The notes below the pieces were generated by a model, which saw only the letters and a program-made list of their open reading frames with translations, did not search any database and had not been told where the DNA came from. Positions 15,851 through 25,102 of a DNA stretch of 64,000 nt are shown here, one piece after another (positions within the stretch are counted from its first letter, which is position 1; every line of letters begins with the position of its first letter). Position numbers and translations under genes: made by a program. This stretch comes from PALSA-693 sp963729695 (GTDB lineage: Bacteria > Actinomycetota > Acidimicrobiia > Acidimicrobiales > Palsa-688), in NCBI GenBank assembly GCA_963729695.1, contig CAVSOT010000006.1:62001-126000 (forward strand). Direction: 5' to 3'.

Positions 15851-16518
15851 GGCAGATGGCGGATCCGGTCGAGCTCGACTGCCGGAAGGGCCAGGTGGCA
15901 ACCGTCACAGTGAATGCCGCTGAGACGAGCCACCGCGACTCCGTCCAACCGCGCCCGCAGCTGTTCGTAGGTGGCCAGCACGTCGGCCAGGATCCCCTCG
16001 GCGGCGCGGGAGCGCTCTCCGGCGAGCTGCTCCAGCTCCCGGTCGATGACCGCCTCGGCCGCGGCCAGCTCCGTCGCGGCCGACCGGGCCCGGGCCTCGA
16101 TGGCGCCGATTTGTGCGGTTACGTCAGCGACCCGGGCGTCGAGGGGCTCTCGCACCTCGAGGATCTCGAGCACCTGGTCTTCCAAGTCCGAAGCCCTCGC
16201 CTTGAGGCTGTCTATGTCGGCAGCCAGGGCCTGGAGGTCGCGGGAGGCTCGTACCTCCCCGCTGTAGAGCCGCCGGTTCTCTGATGTGGCCCGCGCCTCG
16301 GTGGCAGCGAGTTCGGCTTCCACCTCGGCCTGGCGCCCCGCCACCTCGTCGCGTTGCCGGCGAACCTCACCGCCGGCCGCGCTCAGCCCAGCCGCCTCCC
16401 GGTGCAAGGCGGTCAGCTCAGCCCGTTCCGGCAGGTTGCCCCGGCGGTGACGGCACTGGTCGATGCTGGTGTCAAGCGCCTGCAGGGTCATCAGCGCGGA
16501 TGGGTCAGTGGCGGCCAC
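15799..16518 (-). CDS. Coiled-coil zinc-ribbon protein (C4-type, CT398/CdsZ-like)
   Basis: A 239-residue protein formed mostly of a long alpha-helical hairpin (residues 15-185, rich in Ala, Glu, Arg with heptad spacing) followed by a C4 zinc ribbon: HCDGCHLALP supplies the first Cys pair and VTCDHCGRILV the second. This architecture is common in actinobacteria and in chlamydial CT398. It probably acts as an adaptor, and may bind RNA polymerase or secretion components, but the role is not established. It lies three bases after the penicillin-binding protein gene on the same strand, so they are likely co-transcribed. Its 3' end is duplicated just downstream. Confidence 0.85.
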   Translation of the reverse strand: MAATDPSALMTLQALDTSIDQCRHRRGNLPERAELTALHREAAGLSAAGGEVRRQRDEVAGRQAEVEAELAATEARATSENRRLYSGEVRASRDLQALAADIDSLKARASDLEDQVLEILEVREPLDARVADVTAQIGAIEARARSAATELAAAEAVIDRELEQLAGERSRAAEGILADVLATYEQLRARLDGVAVARLSGIHCDGCHLALPAVELDRIRHLPAQALVTCDHCGRILVR

Positions 16519-16521
16519 CGG

Positions 16522-18729
16522 TCAGTGGCCGTTCCCGCGCCCGCGGCCCGGGGGGGCGGGAGTCGGCGCCACGGTGCTGGGTGGCCCCGTCGATGGCACG
16601 GTGGACGGGCTCGTCGACGCGGTGGTGTTGTGCGTTTCGGGTGACGGGATGGAGGACGTCGGATTGGTCGTCGGGTTCGAGAGGCTGGAGTGCGAGGGAG
16701 CGACGTACACCGAGTTGTGATCGAGTGCGTCGTCCGTCACCAACCCGGGCGAGGTGATGTAGTGCGGCGCGGACATCAGGGCCCCGTTGGGTGGAGCGAA
16801 CGGCGCCACGGGCAGCGTCGCCAGGGCATAGGACATGAAGTCGTGCCAGGTCCGGGCCGGGAAGTCGGCACCGAAGACCTCGGCGTAGCCACCCAGCGCG
16901 TACATGGGGACCTCACCGTCGGGATTGCCCATCCACACAGTGGTCTCGAGCTGCGGCGTGAAACCGTTGTACCACGCGTCCACGCTATGGGTGGTCGTGC
17001 CGGTCTTGCCCGCGGAAGGCCGGCCGTACAACGACGCCGCCGTGCCGGTCCCGTACTGGACGACTGCCTGCAGGGCCACGGTCGCCTCCTCGGCGACCTG
17101 GCTCGAGAACACCTGCTGGCCCGGGCTGGTGCCGGTGTAGATCGTGGTTCCCGACCGGTCGACGATGTGGTCGATGAACGACGGGGTGTGATACACACCG
17201 TTGTCCGCCACCGCGGCGTAGGCGGCAGCCATCTCGATGGGGTGTACGGCGGTGGCCCCGATCACGATGGAGGGGTACGGCGGCAGGTATTCGCTGATCC
17301 CGAGCTGGTGGGCAACGCTGATCACATTGGGCAGCCCGACCTCGTGGGCCAGGCGGACATAGGCGCAGTTGATCGAATTTGCCGTGGCATTCACCAACGT
17401 GACCGCGCCGCCTCCAGGCCCGGCGTCGTTGCTGATCGGGCTGGTGAGCAGATCGTGATCAGTAGGAAAGTTGATGGCGCACGGCGATTCGCTGTCGACG
17501 GTGTCATAGACCGAATACCCCTGCTCCAGCGCGGCCAGAAGGGTGAACAGTTTAAAGCCCGAACCGGGCTGGCGGTCGCCCTGGGTGACGATGTCGAAGT
17601 GGTCGCTCTTGAAATTGGGTCCGCCGACCATGGCGTCCACTTTTCCGGTATTCGGGTCGATCGAAACCATGGCCTCTTGGAAATTCCCGGTGTTGGCGGG
17701 AGTGTCGGCGGCGATCGTCTGCTCCGCCTTGGCCTGCAGGTTGGGCACCAGGTTGGTGTAAATCCTCAGGCCGCCCTCGAACAGGGCTTCCCACCGCTGG
17801 TCGTAGCTGCTGCCCAGCGGGCTGTTCGCCCCGAGCAGCTCGGTCTGGACTTCCTGCACGTAGTAATCGGTGATCTGGTCGCCGACCGGAGGCGGGGGTG
17901 GGGGGTTGGGAAGCGCGGCCAGATTGGCGGCCGCCGCCTGAGCGGGAGTGGCGTCGCCGTAGAACACCATCCGGGACAGCACCTCGGACCGGCGGGCTCG
18001 GGCCGCGGCCGGGTTGAGGATGGGATCGTACCCGCTCGGGTTCTGGATCAGTCCGGCCAGCAACGACGCCTGGGCCAGCGTGAGCTGCGAGGCGTGCTCG
18101 TTGAAGTACCGGTTGGCGGCGGCCTCGATCCCGTAGGCCCCATTACCCAGGTAGATGGTGTTGAGGTAGGCGTCGAGAATCTGATCTTTGGTGTACTCCC
18201 GCTCGAGTCGATCGGCGAGGACGGCCTCTTTCACCTTCCGGGAAAGCTTCCGCTCGGAGGTCAGGTACGTCAGCTTCACCAGTTGCTGGGTGATGGTCGA
18301 GCCACCTTGAATGCCGCTGCTGCCGGAAGAGGAGTCGTTGGCCAAGGCCCGGATGGTCGAAGGGATGTCGAAGCCCCCGTGCAGGAAGAACCTGTGGTCC
18401 TCGGTGTCGAGGACGGCCGTGATGAGGATCTTCGACACCTGAGGAAGCTGCACCGGGGTGCGCTGCTGCGAAGCTTGCAGCACCGCCAGGACGGTGGTGC
18501 CGTCTGCGGCGTACACCGTCGAGCCGCCGAGCGCGCCGTCACCGGAGAGAGGAGGCAGCGGCACCGCATCGGCCGTAGCGGTGTGATGCAGGAGCCCCGA
18601 GCCGACAAAAGCCAGGCCGGACAGCAGACCCGTGAGCACCAAGGCGCTGGCGGCCACGATGCCGACGAGGCGGAACAAGCGAGACACGCTGCCCGAGCCT
18701 ATCCGGACGAACCCTCCAGGTTCGGTCAT
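16522..18729 (-). CDS. Class A penicillin-binding protein (transglycosylase/transpeptidase)
   Basis: A bifunctional peptidoglycan synthase of about 735 residues, anchored by one N-terminal transmembrane helix (residues 18-45). The GT51 glycosyltransferase domain (about 75-265) shows the catalytic Glu in DTEDHRFFLHGG, GGSTITQQLVK and YLNTIYLGNGAYG. The transpeptidase domain (about 370-640) shows SGFK (the active-site Ser-x-x-Lys; most homologues have SxFK-P and here it is SGFKL), SIN and KTGTT. The C-terminal 90 residues are Ser/Thr/Pro-rich. Start at ATG 18729; an internal GTG near 18690 is an alternative. It polymerises and cross-links lipid II in the cell wall, like PonA. Divergent from the acyl-CoA dehydrogenase. 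Confidence 0.92.
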   Translation of the reverse strand: MTEPGGFVRIGSGSVSRLFRLVGIVAASALVLTGLLSGLAFVGSGLLHHTATADAVPLPPLSGDGALGGSTVYAADGTTVLAVLQASQQRTPVQLPQVSKILITAVLDTEDHRFFLHGGFDIPSTIRALANDSSSGSSGIQGGSTITQQLVKLTYLTSERKLSRKVKEAVLADRLEREYTKDQILDAYLNTIYLGNGAYGIEAAANRYFNEHASQLTLAQASLLAGLIQNPSGYDPILNPAAARARRSEVLSRMVFYGDATPAQAAAANLAALPNPPPPPPVGDQITDYYVQEVQTELLGANSPLGSSYDQRWEALFEGGLRIYTNLVPNLQAKAEQTIAADTPANTGNFQEAMVSIDPNTGKVDAMVGGPNFKSDHFDIVTQGDRQPGSGFKLFTLLAALEQGYSVYDTVDSESPCAINFPTDHDLLTSPISNDAGPGGGAVTLVNATANSINCAYVRLAHEVGLPNVISVAHQLGISEYLPPYPSIVIGATAVHPIEMAAAYAAVADNGVYHTPSFIDHIVDRSGTTIYTGTSPGQQVFSSQVAEEATVALQAVVQYGTGTAASLYGRPSAGKTGTTTHSVDAWYNGFTPQLETTVWMGNPDGEVPMYALGGYAEVFGADFPARTWHDFMSYALATLPVAPFAPPNGALMSAPHYITSPGLVTDDALDHNSVYVAPSHSSLSNPTTNPTSSIPSPETHNTTASTSPSTVPSTGPPSTVAPTPAPPGRGRGNGH

Positions 18730-18805
18730 GGTGCCAACCGGCGACGCCGTAGAGCAGGAAGGTAGGGTGAGCTGCTTGCGGCTCCGCCCTGGCCAAGGAG
18801 GGAAC

Positions 18806-20023
18806 ATGACCGCAGTCGATGCTGTAGGCGCGCCGAGCGACCAGGAGGACGAACGGGTCGTTTTGGAGAAACTCGACGCCCTCCTGGCTGCCTATCCCCC
18901 GGCCCGTACGGCAACGGTGGACTTCCTGGGCGCCCAGTTCGACGCCGGCCTGGCGTTCATCAACTTCCCGCCCGGCTATGGGGGACTCGGCCTCTCCCGG
19001 ACGCTGCAGAGCCTCATCATTGCCAACCTGCGGGAGACGGGGGCTCCGTTGCTGGCGGCGCGCAACCCGATCGGGTACGGCATGGTGGCGCCGACGCTCC
19101 TCACCACCGGGACCGAAGAGCAGCGCCAGAGATACCTCCGCCCGCTCTTCACGTGCGAGGAGATCTGGTGCCAGCTGTTCTCGGAGCCGGGAGCCGGATC
19201 CGACGTCGCCAGTTTGGCCAGCCGGGCCGTGCTCGACGGCGACGAATGGGTGGTCAACGGGCAAAAGGTGTGGACGACGCTCGCCCACACGTCGCGCTTC
19301 GGCGTCCTGCTCGCCCGCACCGACCCGGAGGCGGAGAAGCATCGGGGCCTCACCTACTTCGTCGTCGACATGCACGCGCCGGGCGTGGAGGTCCGCCCGC
19401 TGCGCCAGATGACCGGTGACGCCGAGTTCAACGAGGTCTACTTCAACGACGTCCGCATCCCCGACTCCGAACGCCTCGGGGCGGCCGGAGACGGCTGGCG
19501 AGGGGCGCTCGTGACCCTTATGAACGAGCGGGTCTCGATCGGGGGAGCCGTGCCCCCACGCGGCGCCGGTCCCATCGGGGTCGCGGTGGACCTCTGGAAT
19601 CGTCGGCCCGCTGAGCAGCGAGATGGAGGCACCAAGGACCGTCTCATGCAGCTATGGGTGCAAGCCGAAGTGCACCGGCTCACCAACGCTCGAGCGGCGG
19701 CCAATGCCGCGCTCGGGACGCCGGGACCGGAGGGCTCCATCGCGAAGCTGGTGTTTGCCGAGCTCAACAAGGACATCTACGAGCTGTGCGTCGATCTGCA
19801 AGGACCGGCCGGGATGCTCTACGACTCCTACGAGATGCACCGACCCCAGGACGCCGGCGGGAGCGGCCCGCCGGCTCGCATGTTCCTCCGCGCTCGCGCC
19901 AACTCGATCGAGGGGGGCACTTCCGAGGTGATGCGCAACATCCTGGGAGAGCGGGTCCTGGGCCTGCCCGGCGACGTCAGGGCCGACAAGGGCATTCCCT
20001 GGTCCCAGGTCCCGCGCAACTGA
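18806..20023 (+). CDS. Acyl-CoA dehydrogenase
   Basis: A 405-residue FAD-dependent acyl-CoA dehydrogenase. The N-terminal helical part is followed by the FAD/substrate motif LFSEPGAGSDVASL, then GDEWVVNGQKVWTT, GLTYFVVDMHAPGVEVRPL and the C-terminal EGGTSEVMRNILGERVLGLP segment that closes the active site. The catalytic Glu region is not clear to me, so the chain-length preference cannot be told. Such enzymes introduce a double bond at C2-C3 of an acyl-CoA. Start is the ATG at 18806, backed by AAGGAGGG (18795-18802). No electron-transfer flavoprotein genes are in the window. Confidence 0.88.
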   Translation: MTAVDAVGAPSDQEDERVVLEKLDALLAAYPPARTATVDFLGAQFDAGLAFINFPPGYGGLGLSRTLQSLIIANLRETGAPLLAARNPIGYGMVAPTLLTTGTEEQRQRYLRPLFTCEEIWCQLFSEPGAGSDVASLASRAVLDGDEWVVNGQKVWTTLAHTSRFGVLLARTDPEAEKHRGLTYFVVDMHAPGVEVRPLRQMTGDAEFNEVYFNDVRIPDSERLGAAGDGWRGALVTLMNERVSIGGAVPPRGAGPIGVAVDLWNRRPAEQRDGGTKDRLMQLWVQAEVHRLTNARAAANAALGTPGPEGSIAKLVFAELNKDIYELCVDLQGPAGMLYDSYEMHRPQDAGGSGPPARMFLRARANSIEGGTSEVMRNILGERVLGLPGDVRADKGIPWSQVPRN

Positions 20024-20053
20024 CGCAGGGCGGCCCAAGCAACGGACGCTGGA

Positions 20054-21646
20054 CTAAGCGGCTCCCCCGGCCCGGACCTCGTGTTCCTCGAGGTCACCTT
20101 CGAGAGGAAGGGTCAACTGGGCGTCGGTCACATCCAGCCGGCAACCGAAGACCCGCTCGAACAGGGCCCGTTTGCGCCTGAGCCCCCAAAGTTCGAGGTC
20201 GATGTCGTCATCGGCATGGACCACCACTTCCACCAAGGCGGGGCTGGTGTACACCTCGATCGAGCGCACGGGCCCACCATGGCTCCGGTCCAACGCGTCG
20301 GCGACCTGCAGCAGAGCAATGAGCTTGCCAACCCGCTCGCGATCAGCGGGCGGCAACGAGGCGTACGGCTCGAAGGACGTTTTGGGGGAGCCCCGTTTGT
20401 GGAAGCGACCCAGGCACGCGAGCACCGCCAGCTCCTTGGGAGTGAACCCGCGCAGACGCCCGTTCTCGATCAGGTAGGCGGCGTGGCGCTCGTGGCCTTC
20501 CATGCTCACGTGCTCGCCGATGTCGTGGACCAGGGCGCCCATCTCGAGCAGATCACGGTCGTCTGCGTCGAGGCCGTGGATCGCGGTTGTCTCGTCGAAG
20601 AGCTCTTGGGCCAGCCGGCTGACCTTGCGGGCGTGGGCCTCGTTCCATCCACACCGGCGGCAGAGGCCCAGGACCGACTCCCGCCGCATGGCGCGCGGGT
20701 CCCCGGACCATTCCGCCTGGGAATGGGACCCGATGGCATCGAGCACGATGCCTTCGCGAAGGGCCCAATCGCAGCCGACGAGCTCGTCGAGACCCGTCAG
20801 GTCGAGCACTGCGACCGTCAGCAAGGCTCCGGCGGGGAGGAGGTCGGCGCGCCGGTCATCCACCCCGGGCAACCCCGCCCGCTCCTCCGAAGTCATCCGC
20901 AGCAGGTCTTGACTGAGGGCGTCGAGCTCCCGGGCCGTGACCGCCAGCTGATTGACCGACAGGGGCAACGAACCGCCCCTTCGAGCCGCCGCCAGACGGA
21001 TCAGGGTGGTCAGGGTGCCACTGCTCCCGATGGCGAGCCGCGGCCCCAGTCTGGCCACGTCGGGCAGGATCCGCCCGACCGCGGTCGTGACGGCGTGGAC
21101 GATCCGGCGGCGGTCGCCACCCGAGGGCGGATCGCTGCGGATGAGATCGGCGGTCAAACGACCGACACCCAGTTTGAGACTGGACGACCACTGCAAACCG
21201 GACGCGTCTCCGACGCTGAGCTCGAGGCTGCCGCCACCGAGGTCGAGTCCCAGCCCCGGCCCCGGTTCGATCACGACGCTGGCTCGGACGGCACCGAAGA
21301 TGAGGCGGGCCTCTTCTTTGCCGCTGATCACCTTGACCTTGATGCCCGTCTCCGATTCGATGCGGTCGACGACAGAGGCCGAGTCTCGGGCATCCCTGAA
21401 CGCCGCGGTGGCGCAGGCCACGATCTCCTCGACGCCGAGGGATTCGGCCAGGGCGCGGAACCGCGCCACCGTCTCGATGGCGGCGTACGCCGCCAGTTGA
21501 CCGATCTCACCTGTGGCCGCCACGACGCTCCCTAGCCGCAGCATCTCCTTGTCACGAGCCAGCGGCTCGAACGTGCCGTCTGGGTGGGCATCAGCGACCA
21601 GTAGGTGAAAGGAGTTGCTCCCGAGGTCCAAGGCGGCAATTCGCAC
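20054..21646 (-). CDS. Ppx/GppA-family exopolyphosphatase with C-terminal HD-like domain
   Basis: A 530-residue phosphatase of the sugar kinase/HSP70/actin fold. The first ATP-binding-like motif is AALDLGSNSFHLLVADA, the second is GLDLGGGSLELSVG, and the catalytic Glu is in GKEEARLIFGAV. A C-terminal HD-type domain follows, with HDIGEHVSMEGHERHAAYLI. Enzymes of this family cut the ends of polyphosphate or the pentaphosphate group of pppGpp. The GTG at 21646 was chosen as it opens directly into the first motif. Upstream lies the CYTH-CHAD protein on the same strand, and CHAD domains bind polyphosphate, which favours a polyphosphate role. Confidence 0.88.
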   Translation of the reverse strand: MRIAALDLGSNSFHLLVADAHPDGTFEPLARDKEMLRLGSVVAATGEIGQLAAYAAIETVARFRALAESLGVEEIVACATAAFRDARDSASVVDRIESETGIKVKVISGKEEARLIFGAVRASVVIEPGPGLGLDLGGGSLELSVGDASGLQWSSSLKLGVGRLTADLIRSDPPSGGDRRRIVHAVTTAVGRILPDVARLGPRLAIGSSGTLTTLIRLAAARRGGSLPLSVNQLAVTARELDALSQDLLRMTSEERAGLPGVDDRRADLLPAGALLTVAVLDLTGLDELVGCDWALREGIVLDAIGSHSQAEWSGDPRAMRRESVLGLCRRCGWNEAHARKVSRLAQELFDETTAIHGLDADDRDLLEMGALVHDIGEHVSMEGHERHAAYLIENGRLRGFTPKELAVLACLGRFHKRGSPKTSFEPYASLPPADRERVGKLIALLQVADALDRSHGGPVRSIEVYTSPALVEVVVHADDDIDLELWGLRRKRALFERVFGCRLDVTDAQLTLPLEGDLEEHEVRAGGAA

Positions 21647-21725
21647 CGCCGGTGACCGTACACGGCCAGCGGCCTCGGACCGTGAATCCCCCCGTAGGTG
21701 TCGCGGCGACCGGCGCTTGGGTGGG

Positions 21726-23534
21726 CTACCGCAGCCAGGATCGGAGCTTCTTGTGATTGATCCGCTTCCACGAAGCCGGCCATTCCTGCCGGCAGCGGGC
21801 GGCGATCTGTCGTTCAGTGGCGATGAGCTGGCCGGCCACGAGGGCCTGCCCGCTCGATGATCGCACGCTCGCCGCTCGCAACCACTCCTCACCGACGATG
21901 GCGTCGTGGAAGTCACCGAGGATCCCCTGGAGGTCCGCAGCTGCTCGGGCCAGGTTGGCGGCGGGCCTGCCGACCACGCCTTCCACCGCCTCGCAGGCAT
22001 ACCGGAGCCGCTTGGCCCGGATGCGAACGTCGTGGAGTGCCTCGTCCGACGGGACCGACCCGAGCGCCGCCACGGCTCGGCGCAGGTGCCGCCAGGGGCC
22101 ACTGACGATCGCAGGCGCTTGAAGTCGGCCGAGGCCGTCGCGATCGAACCTGGGAGGCGCCCCGCTCGTCCTCGGAGCCGGCGGCGAAGGCGACGAAACG
22201 GCGAGGGGCGGGACGAGCGACAGGGTCCGGGTCGCCCCGTCCTCCGAATCGGTCACCGCGGTTACCTGCATCGTGCCCGCAGCCCCGTCCGCGACGTCTG
22301 CGGAGACCGCCATAGCGCCCTGCTCTCCGATAGATCGATCCCACGCCGCGTCGGTCTCCCCTTCCGCGACCGCCACCGGCGAGACGATCCGAGCATCCGG
22401 CGCCTCGGCGGCGGCAACCTGCTGCGGCTCCGACACACCAGATGCGGACTTCACCGGAGGCAGCTCGCGAGCGGCGGCCGCCAAGCGCTCGAGCAACTCG
22501 CCGTAACGGTCTGTTGCCATTGCCACCAGGAGGTCGGACCGGGCCTCGTCGCGCTCCGCGACCAGCTTGGCGATCAAGGCGCCGGCCGGCCGGATGTCGC
22601 GCAGCTCCAACCCTTCGATCTGGTAGCGCATCCGCTCCAGAAGGACGTCGGCGTCGCGAGCCCGCCCGAGCGCATCGGCCAGCCAGCCCAACTCATGACG
22701 GATCTCTTCGGACCAGTCCTGGGGCAGGAACGGCCGGAAGGTACGCAGGTCCGAGCGGAGCCGGCGGGTCGCGACGCGGGCCTGGTGGACATCCTCGGGA
22801 TCTTCGTCCAGGCGAACGCCGAGGTCGTGGGCGACGAGGCGCACGTAGCCATTGGCGATCGCCGCCTGCACCGCCGCCCCCATGCTGGCATGGCGGCCGG
22901 CTTGGGCCGGGATGACATCGGGCGGCTCGGTCGCCCGGTACCCGATCGCCCGCGCCACCTTCGGGCGCCCGTCGCCGGGCAGAGCGCCGGCTTCTCCCAG
23001 CCGGGCCACGACCTCGGCCAACAACCCACTCGACGCCGGGCCGACAACCTCTACTTCCACCTCTCTGAACCGGGCGGCCAGCCGGCGTCCGTCCATGACT
23101 GAGACGACGTCGTCGTCGATCTCGAGGAGCGCTTCGCCCTCCCTCGCTCCGAGGAGGGTCCGGCGGCGGTGGGTGACCAGCCGGGCCACCGGTCCCAGGG
23201 AAGCCGTGCGCCGGTAGGCCCGTACCAGGTTGGCCACTTCCTCGGGAACCGTCCCCCACAAGCCGGGCCAATTGAGCTCCCGACGAGTCAAACTGGCGCC
23301 GGCCGAGTCTTCGGGCAGCTTGAGGGTCCACTCGCCCGTGGCGCGTGGGAGGGAGCGGTCGGCCCGATGGCGCAACGTGAGTCCATTGCGGACCAGGCGC
23401 AGATCTGGAGTGTCGACGTAGATGGCCTGCAAACGCTGCTCCGGTTGGGGGCGAACGGTGATGCCGGGAAGGACGCCCGCCAGGTCTGGGATCCGGAACC
23501 CGATCCCCGCCTCCAGCTTGACTTCCCGTTCCAT
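21726..23534 (-). CDS. CYTH-CHAD domain protein with a long low-complexity insert
   Basis: A 602-residue two-domain protein. The N-terminal CYTH domain begins with MEREVKLEA (the ExExK signature that binds metal and triphosphate) and extends to about residue 200. A CHAD domain follows (about 220-600) with VHQARVATRRLRSDLRTFRP and, in the second half, LHDVRIRAKRLRYACE: both carry the conserved His and Arg that grip polyphosphate. Between the two halves an insert of about 120 residues, rich in Ala, Ser and Pro, spreads the domain (22150-22480). ATG at 23534 is preferred; a GTG at 23555 would add seven residues. The Ppx gene lies 79 bp downstream and is probably co-transcribed. Confidence 0.88.
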   Translation of the reverse strand: MEREVKLEAGIGFRIPDLAGVLPGITVRPQPEQRLQAIYVDTPDLRLVRNGLTLRHRADRSLPRATGEWTLKLPEDSAGASLTRRELNWPGLWGTVPEEVANLVRAYRRTASLGPVARLVTHRRRTLLGAREGEALLEIDDDVVSVMDGRRLAARFREVEVEVVGPASSGLLAEVVARLGEAGALPGDGRPKVARAIGYRATEPPDVIPAQAGRHASMGAAVQAAIANGYVRLVAHDLGVRLDEDPEDVHQARVATRRLRSDLRTFRPFLPQDWSEEIRHELGWLADALGRARDADVLLERMRYQIEGLELRDIRPAGALIAKLVAERDEARSDLLVAMATDRYGELLERLAAAARELPPVKSASGVSEPQQVAAAEAPDARIVSPVAVAEGETDAAWDRSIGEQGAMAVSADVADGAAGTMQVTAVTDSEDGATRTLSLVPPLAVSSPSPPAPRTSGAPPRFDRDGLGRLQAPAIVSGPWRHLRRAVAALGSVPSDEALHDVRIRAKRLRYACEAVEGVVGRPAANLARAAADLQGILGDFHDAIVGEEWLRAASVRSSSGQALVAGQLIATERQIAARCRQEWPASWKRINHKKLRSWLR

Positions 23535-23684
23535 TGCGTCGCTGTCCACCCCCACAGGCTAGGGCGAGACCGACCGTCGCGGGGGCCGATCGGGGAGCCC
23601 GTCGACGGCGGCGCAGCCCGCGGCAGCGGGGCCGAGGTCGGCCGCTACCGGGCCGGGCCCGAGGGGCAATACAGTGGCCCTGCC

Positions 23685-24014
23685 GTGAGGATGATCCGCC
23701 TGCTACGCAAGGTCGCCTTTTGGGAAGCCACCTTCTTCGTGGTGCTGTGCGCCGCCTGGCTGATGACGATGACCGGCACGAAGTTCACCGGGGCGTGGCA
23801 GTCGGCGTTGGTGGTCGTCGGGTTCACCCACGGATGCGTGTTCACGCTGTACCTGCTTCTGGTACTGCTCGTGCGAGCCCGCATGCGATGGAGCTTCTTC
23901 ACGACCGTCAGCATCCTGGTCGCCGGGCTGATCCCCGGTGGCGGCTACGTCGTCGAGGCCCGGGCCCTGAGCGGAGCCCGGGTCGAGGCTTTGGCCCAGG
24001 TTCTCGAGAGCTGA
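23685..24014 (+). CDS. DUF3817 family small membrane protein
   Basis: A protein of 107-109 residues with three transmembrane helices (about 10-30, 36-60 and 75-95). The sequence pattern, from FWEATFFVVLCAAW to GLIPGGGYVVEARAL, matches the DUF3817 family, an actinobacterial membrane protein of unknown function. The start is either GTG at 23685 or ATG at 23691. It stands alone between two minus-strand genes. Confidence 0.75.
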   Translation: MRMIRLLRKVAFWEATFFVVLCAAWLMTMTGTKFTGAWQSALVVVGFTHGCVFTLYLLLVLLVRARMRWSFFTTVSILVAGLIPGGGYVVEARALSGARVEALAQVLES

Positions 24015-24071
24015 ATCCCCCAGGCGCGCCTGGCTCGATCTCCACGGTTGAAAAGCCGGGTGGTCCGACCG

Positions 24072-24899
24072 TCAGATGATTTCGCCCTCGCCCGGCTGCT
24101 CCTCGCCCAGCCACAGCAGCAGCAAAGTCCGGTCGTCGTGGCAACCCTGGCGCGAGAAGTCGGCCAGCTGGGCCAGCTCGACGGGACCCGGCCGCCCGGC
24201 CAATGCGGAAGCGAGGAATGGGGCCACTGTTTCCGGGCCGTCTCGCCACGGGTCTGCCACTCCGTCCGTCGTCAGGACCAGCGTCTGACCGTCCCGGAGG
24301 GTGGCTTCGGCGAGTTCGGGCACCGCATCCTCAGCGGGCAGGGCCGCGGTGGTCGTGGTCACGGAGTCGACCTCGGTGGGCGCCTCGAACAGCTCGCGCC
24401 AGGACTGACCATCCTCGTCGACCACGAAGGCCGTGCTATCCCCGATGCGGGCCACGACCAGGGCGCCGCCAGGGTCCAGCACGGCCACCACGAGCGTGGT
24501 GGCGCCACCCCCCGCCGCGGCCGCGTTGGCCCCGTCGAAGGCCGCCGCGATCTGCGCCGTGGGCGAACCCCCCGCGGTCGCCGTCGCCGCGGCAGCGACA
24601 ACCGAGGCTTCCACGGCGCGTGTTGCCGCGCCGGCGGAGTCGGGAACGCCACCCAGCCCGTCGGCGACAGCCACCGCGATCCGGTGCTCGGCGCCGGCCC
24701 ACGCGAAGCTGTCCTGCCCGGCTTCTCCCGCCAAACGGTGCCGAACTCCCGTCACCGCCGCCGCCCGGAGCGAGCACCATTCGCCGTCGCCGCCGTCCGC
24801 TCGGACCGCCGCGTCCGACGCGCGGCCCTCGGCCCGGAGGACCGCGGCGGCTTCCGCAGCCCGGGATGGCCGGCCAAGCACCGGCGGACCGTTGCCCAC
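24072..24899 (-). CDS. PP2C-type serine/threonine protein phosphatase
   Basis: A 275-residue phosphatase of the PPM/PP2C type. The metal-binding signatures are in order: VADGLGGVPDSAG (Asp of the first motif), VARIGDSTAFV, TTDGVADPW and HDDRTLLLLW (the C-terminal Asp). A His/Arg-rich N-terminal segment with GVRHRLAGEAGQDSF precedes them, which matches the 'V-G-x-x-H-x-x-x-G-x-x-x-Q-D' entry of PP2C enzymes. The GTG at 24899 lies two bases after the stop of a tiny upstream gene; a GTG at 24938 would add thirteen residues. With the vWA and kinase genes upstream it forms a TerY-P type signalling triad, where it presumably removes phosphates placed by the kinase. Confidence 0.85.
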   Translation of the reverse strand: MGNGPPVLGRPSRAAEAAAVLRAEGRASDAAVRADGGDGEWCSLRAAAVTGVRHRLAGEAGQDSFAWAGAEHRIAVAVADGLGGVPDSAGAATRAVEASVVAAAATATAGGSPTAQIAAAFDGANAAAAGGGATTLVVAVLDPGGALVVARIGDSTAFVVDEDGQSWRELFEAPTEVDSVTTTTAALPAEDAVPELAEATLRDGQTLVLTTDGVADPWRDGPETVAPFLASALAGRPGPVELAQLADFSRQGCHDDRTLLLLWLGEEQPGEGEII

Positions 24900-24900
24900 C

Positions 24901-25059
24901 TCAGCTCCGCTGGCGGACCGCACGCATGCCGAGTCCACTTCCGTCGCGCTGCCGGCCGAGAGGGAACGACAACCCGTCGACCTTCACTGGCGCTTCAGCT
25001 GTTTCGGGCACTTCAGCTGTTTCGGGCACTTCCGCGGTCTCGAGCCTTTCAGCGGTCAC
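24901..25059 (-). CDS. Small acidic protein with ETAEVP repeats, between vWA and PP2C genes
   Basis: A 52-residue frame opens at GTG 25059, preceded by AAGGAGG nine bases before the start. It reads VTAERLETAEVPETAEVPET and then AEAPVKVDGLSFPLGRQRDG before ending near GMRAVRQRS. The first half has two perfect ETAEVP repeats encoded by an 18-bp direct repeat (24993-25010 and 25011-25028 on the plus strand). The second half, VKVDGLSFPLGRQRD, looks like an ordered motif. Its stop codon lies one base before the PP2C start, suggesting translational coupling. I do not recognise the family. Threonines in an acidic context might be kinase targets, but that is an inference. Confidence 0.5.
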   Translation of the reverse strand: MTAERLETAEVPETAEVPETAEAPVKVDGLSFPLGRQRDGSGLGMRAVRQRS

Positions 25060-25102
25060 GGGCCCACCCTCCTTGCCGGCTGGCGGTCGCCTCGGCGAGC
25101 AG

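Noticed and set aside
16690..18765. Long plus-strand open frame opposite the penicillin-binding protein
   Set aside because: Shadow of the conserved minus-strand gene; no domains.
24939..25102. N-terminal extension of PP2C through the repeat
   Set aside because: The PP2C frame meets a stop shortly upstream of 24938; the repeat belongs to a different frame that forms its own small gene.
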